Source: Symbiotaphrina buchneri
Taxonomy: Eukaryota > Ascomycota > Symbiotaphrinales > Symbiotaphrinaceae
Direction: 5' to 3'
NCBI GenBank assembly: GCA_001599915.1
Contig: BCIG01000017.1
Coordinates: 496,001-560,000 of the forward strand
Length of the DNA: 64,000 nt
Positions 51,327-62,791 of this stretch are shown piece after piece (the stretch's first letter is position 1; every line of letters starts with the position of its first letter). A program made the position numbers and the translations under genes. The notes beneath the pieces are model-generated. The model searched no databases. It was given only the letters and a program-made list of their open reading frames with translations, and was not told the DNA's origin.

Positions 51327-52058
51327 CATACTAAATTTTTCTGTTCATATATTTGATTATTCGACTCCTCCGAAGAGGTGATTATTTATATATATCCACA
51401 GGCATATGGGACGCGCGACCGTCTGGTTGCTCACACTCATCCGAAGTACCTAACAACTACAGCGAGTCAGGGTACTTTGTACCTTGGGAGTCACAGAGGG
51501 GCTAGTCCGATTTGGCGCAGCGACACAGAATCCGGCGACCGGGGCGAGCAATTTCTGCACGAAACGGAACATCCAGGAAACTGGAGAGTCTGCGACAGGC
51601 TAAGCCACTTAGCGGGTTACGGCGGCCGGACTGGACCTGGTAAGGCAGCAGCCAAGAGGACGTTAAGAGCCAAGAAGAGCAAAGGCCAAGCACGAGCACA
51701 GATTCGCGTCGTGGTAGCCACCCACCCCCCGACGTCAATTATATAATTCTGGAAAGAAGAGAGGGGAGCGCAGCAGCGACAAAACATAATAAATCGCCAC
51801 ACCCGTCAACGCATCATCCATTGTGGTGGCGCACTCGTTCTTACAAATCCTTTTTTCCTTCCGGCAACGGACCATCTTCCAGTCACTTCCAATCTGCACG
51901 CTAAACTCCTAAGGCCGATCTTAGTCATACACCCGTCCTTCCGATCTGTCGCTGGCCCCAGACTCTTCCGTACAAGAGACGAAAGGCTCAATCGTCAACT
52001 GCAGCATTCACTCCAAACTTCTTTCAGCCTCCCTCTTGCCATTCACTGGCAGCAACAA

Positions 52059-53264
52059 TTGATGTCCCAACCTCTCAATTATCCACAACAGTCTATTATG
52101 GACGTACGGCTTCCGCCAGTGTCCAGTCTGATGTCTCCTCCAGAGCCAAAACCCTACGACTCTTTCTCTCCCACCATGCGATCCTCCTACCCTCCACGAA
52201 CATCCTCCTCCGACTACTCCTTCCTTCAAGACAACATCCTCCCTCCACTTTCGAGCCTACATTCGCACCCATTCCACGACATGGCGAGACTATTGTCGCC
52301 ACCAGTGTCTCCGTACAACCATTCGAAGAAGAAGGCGGATGAGGATGAGGCAATGCCGGATGTGGCGGACAATCTTGAGGAGGGCTCAAATACAATCCAA
52401 GTGAAGGATCCGCAGCTTTTCCCTCGCACTGAGGAAACCACGGTGCTTCCTGCAGATGAACCGCTGTTCCCACCAACAAGCGAAGAGAAAAAGGCGGCCA
52501 TAAAACAGCATGTGCGCCATTCGGACATTGGGTCAGCAAAGCCTACGACTGCGGAGTACTTGTTGGCACTCGACTGTGTGTCCATAGTGTCCAAAAACTT
52601 CAACCGGAATCCTGCGGCCTACTGGAAGCGTGAGCAGCAGTTGATTGACGAGCGGTACGGCAATGCCATTCGAGTCTGCAAGTCTTCTGCACCCCGTCTC
52701 CTTCCTACGATAGGGCCGGCTCCGGTTACGACACCTCAGAAAAAAAATGGGTCAGGTCAGCGACTTGCTCGCGCGCCTAGGCAGCAACGCACCCCTAAGG
52801 CTACGCCACCGTCTAGAGTCTTTGACTCATTCGGTGATATCGCCACTTACACTGTTCCGAAGGCCGGTCGGGTCATTGGTCAAAGCCGTGAAGACACTGA
52901 CTACAACTCGCTCGTCGATTACTGCCCGCCTACCTCGAATCTCGATGATCCGGCCACGAAGCCTCTAAAGGCAGACTGGCGTGGTCAAGCGCTCGATCTC
53001 CGCAACGATCCAGATCGCCATCTCCTCCATCCGCAAGAAGTCAATGTCGCTGCCACCCTCCGTCTCTCCTGCGCCACCTATCTCTGCAGCAAGCGCCGTA
53101 TCTTCATGGCGAAGGTCGACAAAGTGAGGCTTGGTAAGGAGTTCCGGAAGACGGATGCGCAGCAAGCTTGCAGGATCGATGTCAACAAGGCCAGCAAATT
53201 GTGGACCGCTTTCGAGAAGGTGGGCTGGTTTGATCCCAGACTTTTCACTCAGTACCTCCGTTAG
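52059..53264 (+). CDS. SWIRM-domain protein (Fun19-like)
   Basis: A single exon of 401 residues. The N-terminal 230 residues are Ser/Pro-rich and disordered (FSPTMRSSYPPRTSSSDYS), with an acidic patch (KKKADEDEAMPDVADNLEEG). A conserved block follows (TTAEYLLALDCVSIVSKNFN with NPAAYWKREQQLIDERYG). The C-terminal SWIRM fold covers about residues 310-400: KADWRGQALDLRNDPDRHLL, HPQEVNVAATLRLSCATYLC, KRRIFMAKVDKVRLGKEFRK, ACRIDVNKASKLWTAFEKVG and WFDPRLFTQYLR. SWIRM modules bind DNA or nucleosomes in chromatin complexes; ascomycete proteins of this layout resemble yeast Fun19. The ATG giving MSQPLNYPQQ is first in the frame; a second at codon 13 is possible. Confidence 0.88.
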   Translation: MMSQPLNYPQQSIMDVRLPPVSSLMSPPEPKPYDSFSPTMRSSYPPRTSSSDYSFLQDNILPPLSSLHSHPFHDMARLLSPPVSPYNHSKKKADEDEAMPDVADNLEEGSNTIQVKDPQLFPRTEETTVLPADEPLFPPTSEEKKAAIKQHVRHSDIGSAKPTTAEYLLALDCVSIVSKNFNRNPAAYWKREQQLIDERYGNAIRVCKSSAPRLLPTIGPAPVTTPQKKNGSGQRLARAPRQQRTPKATPPSRVFDSFGDIATYTVPKAGRVIGQSREDTDYNSLVDYCPPTSNLDDPATKPLKADWRGQALDLRNDPDRHLLHPQEVNVAATLRLSCATYLCSKRRIFMAKVDKVRLGKEFRKTDAQQACRIDVNKASKLWTAFEKVGWFDPRLFTQYLR

Positions 53265-54385
53265 GAGCTGCCGAAGCGAACGAGTGACCGCTGTCGAGGA
53301 GCACCCATCACTCATGATTTCCGCGATTTTTACGACATCTGACACCGGACATGATCTCTACTCTTGACGTTCATTACACATTCATGATGACTACCCCCTG
53401 GTACGCATTCGGTTGGAGTTTGGCTGGATGACTGGCTGTTTGCTTTTTGATGTTTCAATTTGTTACTTTCGGAGTTTGTTGGTATGGACTTGACCGGACC
53501 ATCTCCTCTCGGGATTGCCTCATTGGCTTGTCACGGTCTGGCACCAGGCGTTGCTCAGTTGCATTGCAGGAGCTCACACGATATGATTGCATCTACATGA
53601 GTGGCATAAGGGCATAGGATATGATCGGCGTTTCCGGCATGGATGCCTATGACCGCAGATAGTGTACCTTCGTACTGGCGATTGTACTTGAAGCACGCTT
53701 CCTGCTGATACTAATTTGTTGCGCATATCGCAGGCAAGCCGTGTAATTAACAAATTGATACCAAATTGTCGTAACTGAGTAGCATACATCATACAGACGT
53801 GCCTGTTACGTACACTGTAGACAATTGGTGGGGCGTGATGAGGGTGCCTGACAAGTAGATCACGATGATTCGATTGTGTTCCTAGGCCTCCGCATTTTGC
53901 GTGATTAGATGAAACTTTGTTTGAGGCGGCCGTTTTGCCCGCACGGATGCTTTCGCTTTCTATTCTTGACCATAGTACCTTCGTAATCGCCCCGGGACTC
54001 CGACAGAGTGGCATTTGACGGAGGAGCGTGAGGCCGATCCTCCGCGATGATCCGGGCGTTCGTTTCAGCCTCACCTTAAACGCTTACTCGTCTGTACGGT
54101 ACGCCGTACAGTAAAGTACCCTTAGTCGACTTTGTAATCTGCCTAAGGTAAGCAAGCACGCATCGACCCTTACCAACCATCAATCACCCGTTCCAACCGC
54201 ACCGCCATCCGAATTCATTCCTGGTCATCAGGGTCGTCATTAACGCGCAGACACTTTTCGGAAAGGTCTGACTGCACTCCGCCTGGAGCCGGACACGCTT
54301 CGCTTCCGCACCGCAGACATCCCGGAAGGGGGGACGTGTCAGCCGTCGCCAGTCAGGAGAAGGGAGGAGGCACATCTTATTCACC
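53265..54385. promoter_or_regulatory. Intergenic, upstream of the Cdc50 gene
   Basis: Tandem gap of 1.1 kb. The left side is the SWIRM gene 3' UTR. CCTAAGGTAAGC at 54142-54153 is another copy of the TAAGGTA motif, about 240 bases before the next ATG. No gene is seen. Confidence 0.45.
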
Positions 54386-55875
54386 ATGTCGACAACACAG
54401 GCCGGGACGACGTCGATAGAGTCGCAGGATCCCAATGCGGAGGTCAAGCAGAAGGTCAAGAATCGCAGACCGGCCAATACTGCGTTTCGGCAGCAGCGCT
54501 TGAAGGCATGGCAGTATGTGACCCTAACCAGTGGAATGCGGGGAGACTGTGTGCGACGGTGAAGGGATATTGAGCTGATTTCTGTTTGTGTGTTAGACCG
54601 ATCTTGACTCCGAAGACGGTGGTGCCGCTTTTCTTCGCGGTGGGGATCATATTTGCTCCCATTGGAGGACTGCTGTTTTGGGCCAGCTCGCAGGTGAGAT
54701 GACTGCTGCTCCTGATACTCAGCTTGCACGGGGATGCTGATGGGAGACTGTGTAGGTCCAAGAGATTGTGATCGATTACTCGCGATGCAACACAGATGCG
54801 CCGGTTGGCAATACAGCTACGGACTTTGCGCTCATGCCCTCAAACTACACCACAACCTATTTCAAAACGACCTCCAACGGGACTGCATCTCCCATGTGGC
54901 GCCGGAACACCACTATGGTGGATTACTACCCTGGAATCTCGCTGAACTCGACCGTCTGTAGCATTCAGTTTACCCTCCCCGAGAATCTCAATTCCCCTGT
55001 CTTCCTCTACTACCGTCTCACCAACTTCTACCAAAATCACCGCCGCTATGTCAAATCCCTCGACACGGATCAGCTGGAGGGGAAAGCTCTGTCCAACAAG
55101 ACCGTCCACGACTCTGCATGCGATCCCTTGAAAACGGATCCGGATACAGGCAAAGCTTACTACCCTTGCGGCCTGATCGCCAACTCGCTCTTCAATGACA
55201 CCTATAGCTCACCCGTACTGCTCAATGTACGCGACGGGTCCGCTGACAACGTCACCTACCCCATGACCAGCAAGGGGGTTGCCTGGTCCACCGACCGTGA
55301 ACTTTATGGCATCACAGACTACACCGTGTACGACGTGATGCCGCCGCCAAACTGGCGGACTCGCTGGCCCGACGGCTACACCGAGGAACACCCGTTCCCA
55401 GTCCTAAAGGACGACGAGGCCTTCCAGGTCTGGATGCGGACCGCAGGACTTCCCACCTTCGCAAAGCTGGCACTCAGGAACGATAACCAGACTATGGAAG
55501 CCGGGACCTACCAGATCGACATTGTGGACAGTTCGTTCTCCCACAACTACCCCTTTCCTTTCATAACCACTAACTCTTTCCTCCACAGACTTCCCCGTGA
55601 CCATCTACGGCGGCTCCAAAGCGATCCTGATCAGCACACACACGGTCATGGGCGGCCGCAACCCGTTCCTGGGCATCGCCTACATCGTCATCGGCGGCGT
55701 GTGCGTCCTGCTCGGCGCGCTGTTCATCATCACGCACCTGATCCGCCCTCGCAAGCTGGGCGACCATAGCTACCTCAGCTGGAACAACGAGACGTCCGCT
55801 GGTGGCCGCGGGCAGGCGGCTGGTCTGGGCAGCCGTGGAGGCGATTCGGCGATTGCGACGGGCAGGGATGCGTGA
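54386..55875 (+). CDS. Cdc50/Lem3-family flippase subunit
   Basis: Four exons: 54386-54513, 54597-54693, 54756-55530 and 55589-55875, 428 residues. It is the beta subunit of P4-ATPase lipid flippases, needed for their ER exit and activity. Features: cytosolic [20 protein letters not shown]; first membrane segment [20 protein letters not shown]; a large lumenal domain with several N-glycosylation sequons and the family motif [45 protein letters not shown]; a second membrane segment [20 protein letters not shown]; and a short cytosolic tail. Intron 3 uses the rare donor GTTCGT. In the frame at 54756-55769, reading on without splicing at 55531 would lose the second membrane segment. Confidence 0.94.
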
Positions 55876-56548
55876 GGAAGTACAGGGGAAGGGGAAGTGG
55901 GCGGTAGGATTAGGTGCGGAAAAGAGTTTCGTAGTTTTGTCTACCATGACTTGTTATTCTTTTTCTTTTTCTCTTTTCTGGGTCCGCGACCTTCGATTAT
56001 CTGGCGAGATTAGGCGTTTGATCAGGGGCATGATTGCGTTCGTTTGGTGCATTCTAAATCGGGTCTCGACGGGTCTCGATCATATCCGTCAGGCAGTCGA
56101 TAAAATCGATCATATAAACCATCACTGGAAAATCAGTGGACATTTTTGGACATCATTGGATGAAATGAGATTTAACGCCAATCCTATAAACCCACTAGCA
56201 ATCTAGGAGTCTTATCTTTTGTAGTAACTTGTGCATCCGGTACGTCATGTGCTCGATGCAGGAAGATAATCATCTATGACACAACCCATACTCCTCTCCA
56301 GAGTCAGATGGCGGTTTGGGCTACGGCAATATAGGTTCTCACTTTAAAATCAATAAGTAACAAAGTAATAAAATGTATGTATTGCTCTAGAAGCAAGCAC
56401 AGGCCGGCCGAGCCCGTACGATCAAGAGCACGAAGGTGCCCACACGGCATGGCGTAATTCGATAAGGAGGCAATAACTGTGAAAAAGAGCAGTTGTCCTA
56501 ATCCAATCTCTCGAAATTGCTTTTCTATCTCGTCCCACTCTGCGCCAT
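55876..56548. other. Convergent intergenic gap, no gene seen
   Basis: It holds the 3' UTRs of the Cdc50 gene and spt16. A short tandem GGGTCTCGAC/GGGTCTCGAT pair is at about 56059-56080. T-rich stretches lie near 55955-55980. Confidence 0.5.
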
Positions 56549-59500
56549 TCACCGCTTCCTCTTGCGGCCCTTGTCCTCATCCTCCAGATTCGTCTCCCGA
56601 TCCGCCTTCTTAGCCTTCTTCTCCAGCTCGTCCCAATCGTCCGCGGACTCGTCATCGCTGGCTTCGTCCTCGCTCGCGTCCGCAGAGGCGTCATCGTCAA
56701 ACTCGCTCTCTTCCTCACTGCTCTCCTCGCTGCCGAGCTCCGACTCGTCCATCTCAAAAGCACTCTCTTCCGATTCTTCCTCCTCGCCTTCCGAGTCGGA
56801 TTCCGCTGCCAAGAAGGACCAGCCGCCGTCGACGAAGAATTGGTGTGGATCTGCCGTAACGGTCTTCATGATGGTAGCCCAGTTGAGGTTGAGTGGACCT
56901 TCCGAGTAGGGAATGTTGCAGCTATCCAGCCATTCTTTGACTGCGTCGAGGCTTTCTACCGGAATGGTGTTGATGTGAACAGGCGGCCGCTGGAAGTCCT
57001 TGAATACAAAGACCATGTCGAAATTTTTGAGTCCAAACTATGGTGTGTTAGTAAAATCAAGTCAGCCAATATTAGCAGTAGAAACATACCTGCACACGCT
57101 CCAGATGCGCAATCTCAACTTCGTCAAGGGATAGCACCAAGAAGGGAGGGTCAGTGAGTTGAACCAGACAGTCTGTCGTAGGCTGACAGAGGACATTGGC
57201 CCGGAATGGAACACCGTTAAAGGCAAGTTCACGGAAGGGCACATCGACATCAAGATCCTCGGCCTTACCAGCCTCCGCAATCTTCTCGGCAAAAGCCTTG
57301 AATTGGCGGTCCAGCTCAGCGCGCCGTCTGCGTTCCTCCTGCTCCTGTTCGAATTCTTCCTCGTCGCCATATCGGTGCTTGCGCTTCCGGTTACCAGTCT
57401 CATCAAAAGCCATATCGGTAGCTTCGCGGTAGAATTGCACATCTTTGGTCTTCTTCTTCCCAATCATGATTGGGTTCTTCAGATGGACGTGGATAATGAC
57501 AATCAGTTCATGCTGGCAAGGCTGGAAGAAGAGATGCTTGATGTTGCTGAAGAGGATATCGACACGATGATCTGTCCGAAGAGGCGACTGATAGCGTAGA
57601 CCGTTCTGATGAATCTCCACCTCGCCTGGCACTCTTTTACCATCCATAGCAGGACGGACGTAGATGTCGGAAAGTTTCTGCGGCCGACGGTTCCTGATTT
57701 CGATGAGTTTGTCTTGCTCCACAACATCCTCCATCTGCTTCTTTTCTTGTTCTTTCCTCACAGCAGCCTTCTTCATTTCTGTAATTTTCTGGGCGATCTC
57801 GTCCATTCGATCGGCGTCTTTTGATCGGAATGTGAGACTTCTGACAAAATGTGCCGAGGCATCTTCAAAAGGCTGGTCGTCCTTTCTGCCAACACCTTGA
57901 CCAGGGGACAGGAAGTTGATTCTCAGATAAGCAAACTCTCCTTCGTCATTTTTGCTGGCGTTCTTAATCGTGTTGATATGGAAAGGTACTGGACGTCCCA
58001 TGATGGGCAGTACGATAGTACTGTTCTTTTCGTCCACCACAATAGCCAGATCCTTGACCCTCGACGGAAACTGGTTATCTCGTTTGTAAGACTCGAATCG
58101 CTTGAACTTCTTCTCCACTGCACCATTCTGGCCGCTGGAAGCCTCAGCAAACCGTTCCAACCCTTCTTGCTGCTTCTTCAAGTGAAGCTCTTTCTGATGT
58201 TCCCTGCGCTTAGCTTCAGCACCCTCGTCTACCTGCGTGGTACGCTCAGCGCGCAGTCGAGACTTCGTTATATTCTGCGTTGCCACAGCCCCGACACGAG
58301 AATCCTTCTTTTCCTTTGGCTTTGGCGTCGGCCCTTCATCATCTTCCTTGAAGAAGAAGGATGTTGACTCAAGATCGGATGGTGCATCCTTGGTGAACAC
58401 AACAGCATCAGAGCGTGTCACGCGAACCGTGTCTGTCAAGATCAATGAGTAGACATTGCTCTTCTTGTCCTGCGGTTGAGGATTCTTGATGTCATTGAAA
58501 CCTGTCGTAATGCAAAGCGTCATGCCATCCTTGAGTGTCCGAGAGTTTTTCGCATTCAGCACAAGAGTGTTGTCCCTCGTTTCTATGCCAATACCCGAAC
58601 CCACACTCTTCAGGAAATGGTCTTTCAATTCAGGCCGTTTGGATGATATGAGTGATGAAGCCTTGTTGTAGATATCTTTAGCTACCGCTCCGTCGCGGAT
58701 TTCTCGTATGACGGTTTCGTGGACTTGTAGGAGCAACTTATAATTACTCTCTTGTGACTTGTTCGGATCTACCAGATATGTCCGAGCCAATATAGAACAA
58801 TATGTTTTATATCGAAGCCCCAGCTCGGCAATGATGATGCCGGCATGCAAATTATTGTCATCGGACTCAGCTGACAGTTTCAGGTCGTAGCGGCCGCCGC
58901 TCTGTATAATCGGTGAGAAAGCCCAGTCTAGTTGTTGGGCGTCGAAGTCTGAAGGTAGCTTTGGTAATTTCTGGAAGAACTTTGGATCATCGATCTTCGC
59001 ATCTATTTTTTCGGACAAAGCTCGATGGCTTATTTTCTTTTCCTCGTCAAGAATAGCGGACATCTCTTCCACGAAATAGTTGGTCATCAGACCCGTCGCG
59101 GCCTTGGACGCATTTCGCATTGCTCGCTGAGAAGGTTGGTCAGTTCAAGACACAGAATTTCAAAAAGGAAAAAGCATACCAGTTCGTTCTCATCTTTGAC
59201 CGACAACGCTGCTGAGATGGCAGGGGCGATATCGACCTCTTCAATGTCTTTCGATATAGTCTCATAGGCATTCTTCCACTCATCGACAAATGGCCCAGAG
59301 GGATCTTCTTTCGTAAGTACGCCGACCTTCTTCTGCGCTCGACATCAGTATCCGGTCGAATCCATCATCCTCAAATGCAAGCTTACACCAGCGTTTTTGA
59401 TGACAGCCACACACTTCTCAAATTGCTTGGCGTTCTGCTCCGCATCCTTCCCACGGATGAGGATTTCCAGCGGAATCTTGCCACCTTTCAACGGTTCCAA

Positions 59501-59913
59501 ATGTTTGGCTGGAGTCATATCAGCACCCATCTTCTACCTTATGGCGCACCCAGAGATACCTTTCTTCGCTGTAGTAACGACGTAGAGGCATTCCTGTGTG
59601 AATACGAACAACGTGGCAGGGAATTCGTAGCCAAGCAGCCAGAACTGTAGAAGACAACCGTCAGCACATCACCATCGCATACCTCTTATCTAGGGCATAT
59701 CGTCCATGTCCAGACTCCAGGTGGGCAGCTTACATGGATGGCATTGTTCTTCTGGAAGGAGTTGGCCTCCTCAGTCTTCCCCATCAAAACGATGATGGAT
59801 CCAACTCCTCCGAACAGCGCGTCGCCAGAGCGTTTGTCGGCCTTCCATGCTGTGATCAAATGAGACAGGCGATCTTGGAAGAGGTCCTTATCAATCTTGA
59901 TTTCATCCGCCAT
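56549..59913 (-). CDS. spt16: FACT complex subunit Spt16
   Basis: Six exons on the minus strand: 59734-59913, 59560-59644, 59387-59508, 59180-59332, 57090-59126 and 56549-57037, giving 1021 residues, the normal length. Spt16 with Pob3 is the FACT histone chaperone in transcription and replication. Domains: aminopeptidase-P-like N-terminal domain ([35 protein letters not shown]; to about 450), dimerisation and middle PH-like domains ([40 protein letters not shown]), [20 protein letters not shown], and an acidic C-terminal tail ([20 protein letters not shown]) ending in basic GRKRKR. Intron 2 (51 nt) is divisible by three but has an in-frame stop; the splice giving [16 protein letters not shown] matches the family. 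It is divergent from ggc1. Confidence 0.96.
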
Positions 59914-60495
59914 GTTGCCTCGCGCTCAGCCTTGGCCTGATGGTGATGATAGGAGCTGTTGAGGGAGGAAAAGAACAAGAGCGAGGTGAGCGGCGAAGGA
60001 GGACGCGCCCAAGCAGCCGAGCTTCACGGTTCACGTCAACGGCTCGCTTCATACTTGACCCAGATACGGACTAGCGTATACACTTGAGGCTCATGTCTTG
60101 GCACCAATTTCGTGTGCGGATCTTCATAGCAGGTCGGTGCAGATAAACCACAAGACGATATGACTAGATCATTTTGTTTCTAGAGGCATGAAGGCTGACA
60201 TATGCATCGTGTCACCATGAACTACCAAGGTCACCTCTGTGAAGATCAGAAATTGCTTTTGTTGCTTTATCATCTGAACAAGACACTGATCCTTGATCAG
60301 ATTAGATAGTACATCGTACCGCTGACTCAGCCAGATGGGGTAATTTTCGACCGGTCTTCGAGTTTCGGCGGTCTGTGCGACAAAAAGGACATTTTTGAAC
60401 ATCCAAAGCCTCTTTTCCGAACTGCAGCTTCCGCACCCGCTTCAGTCTTTCTGCTCTTCAATTCCTTTCTACAAGTCCCGCTCTTTCTTCTCATT
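59914..60495. promoter_or_regulatory. Divergent promoter, spt16 / ggc1
   Basis: A 580-base gap between two genes transcribed away from each other. The right 120 bases are strongly C/T-rich, as in many fungal leaders. No other gene is seen. Confidence 0.5.
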
Positions 60496-61748
60496 ATGGC
60501 GCCCTCCGTCGTTCCAGCCTCGGTCTCCCATTCGGCCTCGAAAGATTACAAGAAAGAATCGACAGCAGCCCGTCTACTAGGTTCTGGTAAGTCTGCTGGT
60601 GTAGGAGATTGAGATTACACAGTCTCATTGGATGTTTGCAGGGTCCGCTGGTATTGCTGAACTAGCTATTTTCCATCCTGTAAGTCGTTCCTCATAGAAA
60701 GCATGACCATTTGATCTGACAATGCCAAAGGTCGACACAATTGCCAAACGGTTGATGAGCAACCAAGGAAAAGTGCGCATTGTCTGACAATCTTATACAG
60801 CTTGCCGGTATCTTACTGATTTCGGTAGATAACCTCAGCCGCTCAGTTAAACAAGGTCATCTTCCGGGACACAGCAGATGCAGCTGCTGGCCGTAAATTC
60901 TTTTCTCTCTTTCCCGGTCTGGGATATGCCGCAGGATACAAGGTGCTACAGAGAATATACAAGTATGGCGGACAACCATTTGTGCGGGATTACTTGGCCA
61001 AGCATCACGGAGACCAATTCGACAGTGCTTTCGGGAAGGGGACTGGCAAAGCCATAATGCATGCTACAGCTGGAAGGTAGGCTTGAGTTCGTGTTCAACA
61101 AGGGTCGTACACTGACTCACCCTTATAGTATCATTGGAATTGGTGAAATCGTCTTGTTGCCTTTGGACGTCCTCAAAATCAAGCGACAGACGAACCCTGA
61201 TGCATTCAGGGGGAGAGGCCTTTTCAAGATCGTGGCAGATGAAGGTTTCGGGTTATACCGTGGTGCAGGCTGGACTGCTGCCCGTAATGCGCCAGGATCA
61301 TTCGCGGTAAGCACCACCTGACTGCTACACCTTCTCGGAGCATGGCTGACATCCTTCAAGCTGTTCGGTGGTAGCGCCTTTGCCAAGGAGTACATATTCA
61401 AGCTGACTGACTACAACTCTGCCACTTGGGGACAAAACTTCGTTGCGTCTGTGTCTGGTGCTATGGCTTCGCTCGTCGTCTCGGCTCCGCTTGACGTTAT
61501 CAAGACTCGGATACAGAACCGAAACTTCGACAACCCGGAGAGTGGCTTCGGGATTGTCAGCAATATGATGAAGAATGAAGGATTCACCAGCTTCTTCAAG
61601 GGGCTGACACCCAAGGTACATCTTTCTCCGCCTCCATGAAAGGGGCAACTGCTAACATGTGTCCTAGTTGTTAATGACTGGTCCTAAACTCGTCTTCTCG
61701 TTCTGGCTTGCCCAGACTTTGATCCCTGCTTTCAACAAGGTTCTATGA
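60496..61748 (+). CDS. ggc1: Mitochondrial GTP/GDP carrier Ggc1
   Basis: Seven exons: 60496-60586, 60642-60679, 60731-60772, 60829-61076, 61129-61306, 61361-61615 and 61668-61748, 310 residues. A mitochondrial carrier with three repeats whose PxD/ExxK/R signatures are HPVDTIAKRL, LPLDVLKIKRQTNP and APLDVIKTRIQNRNFDNP. Stretches such as FPGLGYAAGYKVLQRIYKYG and WTAARNAPGSFALFGG are nearly identical to what I recall of yeast Ggc1/Yhm1, which imports GTP in exchange for GDP and affects mitochondrial iron. Introns lie inside the signature motifs (after HP in repeat 1). No N-terminal presequence beyond a short polar tail, normal for carriers. Confidence 0.95.
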
Positions 61749-62312
61749 GCGGAACTGGCGACCTTCTAATACAAGAATTGTTAGGCGCAAGGGAGACTCG
61801 GCGTTTGTAGAGATAGAGGGAGCTCAGGAGCTAGAGCGATAGCTTCCTCGTGGGTCAACGGCTGTTCCACACCACTCATGTGAACAAAAAGCCCATTGGT
61901 CGGAATTGGGGCTTCCCATACACGGCAGTGCTTTACTTGACGTTTTAATGTCTTTTCTTGTTCGTCCAGGTACTCTTTGCCAGCGGCCAGCATCTTTATA
62001 CAGCGCTTCATCTTGTACATGATATACTGGGATAAGGCAGATAGAAAAGTTATTCCACTCCATCAATAAGGATTAAACCTCTGTGCACACCAGTCCTCGA
62101 AAGTAACACTCAATTATCACATTTTTCGACTTGGGATTGCGCCTTGTTTTCCCATTTTAAGCTCAGAACATCTCCTGACTCCACACCGGCAAGCTCCGGT
62201 CTCCGAATTTCATATCCTTCAAGCTCTATCCTCGAATCCCCACTGGCAACTCCCGCGCCATCACCGCATTACAGCATCCGCTCCTACACTCACCGTTCTC
62301 GGAGAAAGCACA
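61749..62312. promoter_or_regulatory. Gap between ggc1 and the Nce101 gene
   Basis: Holds the ggc1 3' UTR, the doubtful small minus-strand frame (61781-62020) and the promoter of the Nce101-domain gene. The stretch 62140-62312 is C-rich with few purines, fitting a leader. Confidence 0.45.
61781..62020 (-). CDS. Possible small protein, uncertain
   Basis: An open frame of 79 codons begins MYKMKRCIKMLAAGKEYLDE and continues as a charged helix-like stretch (QEKTLKRQVKHCRVWE), then PIPTNGLFVHMSGVEQPLTH. It may be the last exon of a longer gene: a plausible acceptor (TATCCCAG, about 62027-62034) lies just before it in transcription order. I do not recognise it, and the region between ggc1 and the Nce101 gene is only 560 bases. 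It could equally be chance. Confidence 0.25.
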   Translation of the reverse strand: MYKMKRCIKMLAAGKEYLDEQEKTLKRQVKHCRVWEAPIPTNGLFVHMSGVEQPLTHEEAIALAPELPLSLQTPSLPCA

Positions 62313-62791
62313 ATGGCCTCCCGCGCACCTCAATACCTAATCTCCAAGTCCGCCGCCCCTCCTCTCCGGCAATATTCCTGCACCAAGCCCCCCTCTCCCC
62401 TCTCAAGCTTCCCTTCCTCCGCAACCTAAACCAACCGCCAAAGCCAGAAACCAGTCTACTAACCACCGTCCTGGCTAACAGATGGGGCGACCCACTCTTC
62501 GCCCTCACCGTCGGCCTCTCCGCTGCATACGTGCGCATCCGCCGCGAAGAGCGCGAGCAGGGGCACTCCACAAGCGACACCATCGCGGCGCTGCTCCGGT
62601 AGGCAAAACAGCCCACCCACCCGGGCCCAGCACACCTCGGCATGTGTTGTGGGGTCTATGTATTTAGAGAGGGCGATTGCTGATGCTGGCTGCCGGAGTA
62701 TAGGCGGTTAGATGTCCCGCGGGAGTGGCGCGGACGCTTCGATAGTGAGGATGCGGTGGTCCCTGAGGGAGCGGCGGGAAGGGGGAAGTGA
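62313..62791 (+). CDS. Nce101-domain small membrane protein
   Basis: Three exons, 62313-62347, 62482-62598 and 62704-62791, 79 residues. The spliced start reads MASRAPQYLISKWGDPLFAL, followed by TVGLSAAYVRIRREEREQGH, then STSDTIAALLRRRLDVPREW and a polar end. A single hydrophobic helix after a conserved DP(L/V)FA and before R-I-R-R-E-E-R is the Nce101 pattern; yeast Nce101 is a 53-residue protein linked to non-classical export, with unclear biochemistry. The ATG frame alone stops after 38 codons, and the longer overlapping frame (62144-62602) lacks an ATG start, so only splicing at 62348 gives a family-like N-terminus. The donor GTCCGC is weak, which is the main doubt. Confidence 0.75.

Larger units (their letters stand above)
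48702..52058. other. Large gap with no supportable gene, includes assembly gap
   Basis: At 3.3 kb this is the longest stretch without a gene. It has ten unresolved bases at 49354-49363 followed by ten G residues, so the local sequence is unreliable. ACCTTACC/CCTTAGG motif copies occur near 49462-49475 and 49573-49585. Open frames (for example 49590-49937, 49817-50389 and 51378-51746) overlap on both strands and show no domain. The right end must hold the SWIRM gene promoter and a C-rich leader (about 51780-52058). A perfect CCAAT inverted repeat is at 51304-51326. Confidence 0.5.

Noticed and set aside
62144-62602. 152-codon plus-strand frame as the gene start
   Set aside because: It begins at TTG and its first 100 residues are Ser/Pro/Arg low complexity. 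Splicing from the ATG at 62313 gives a better family-like Nce101 start.
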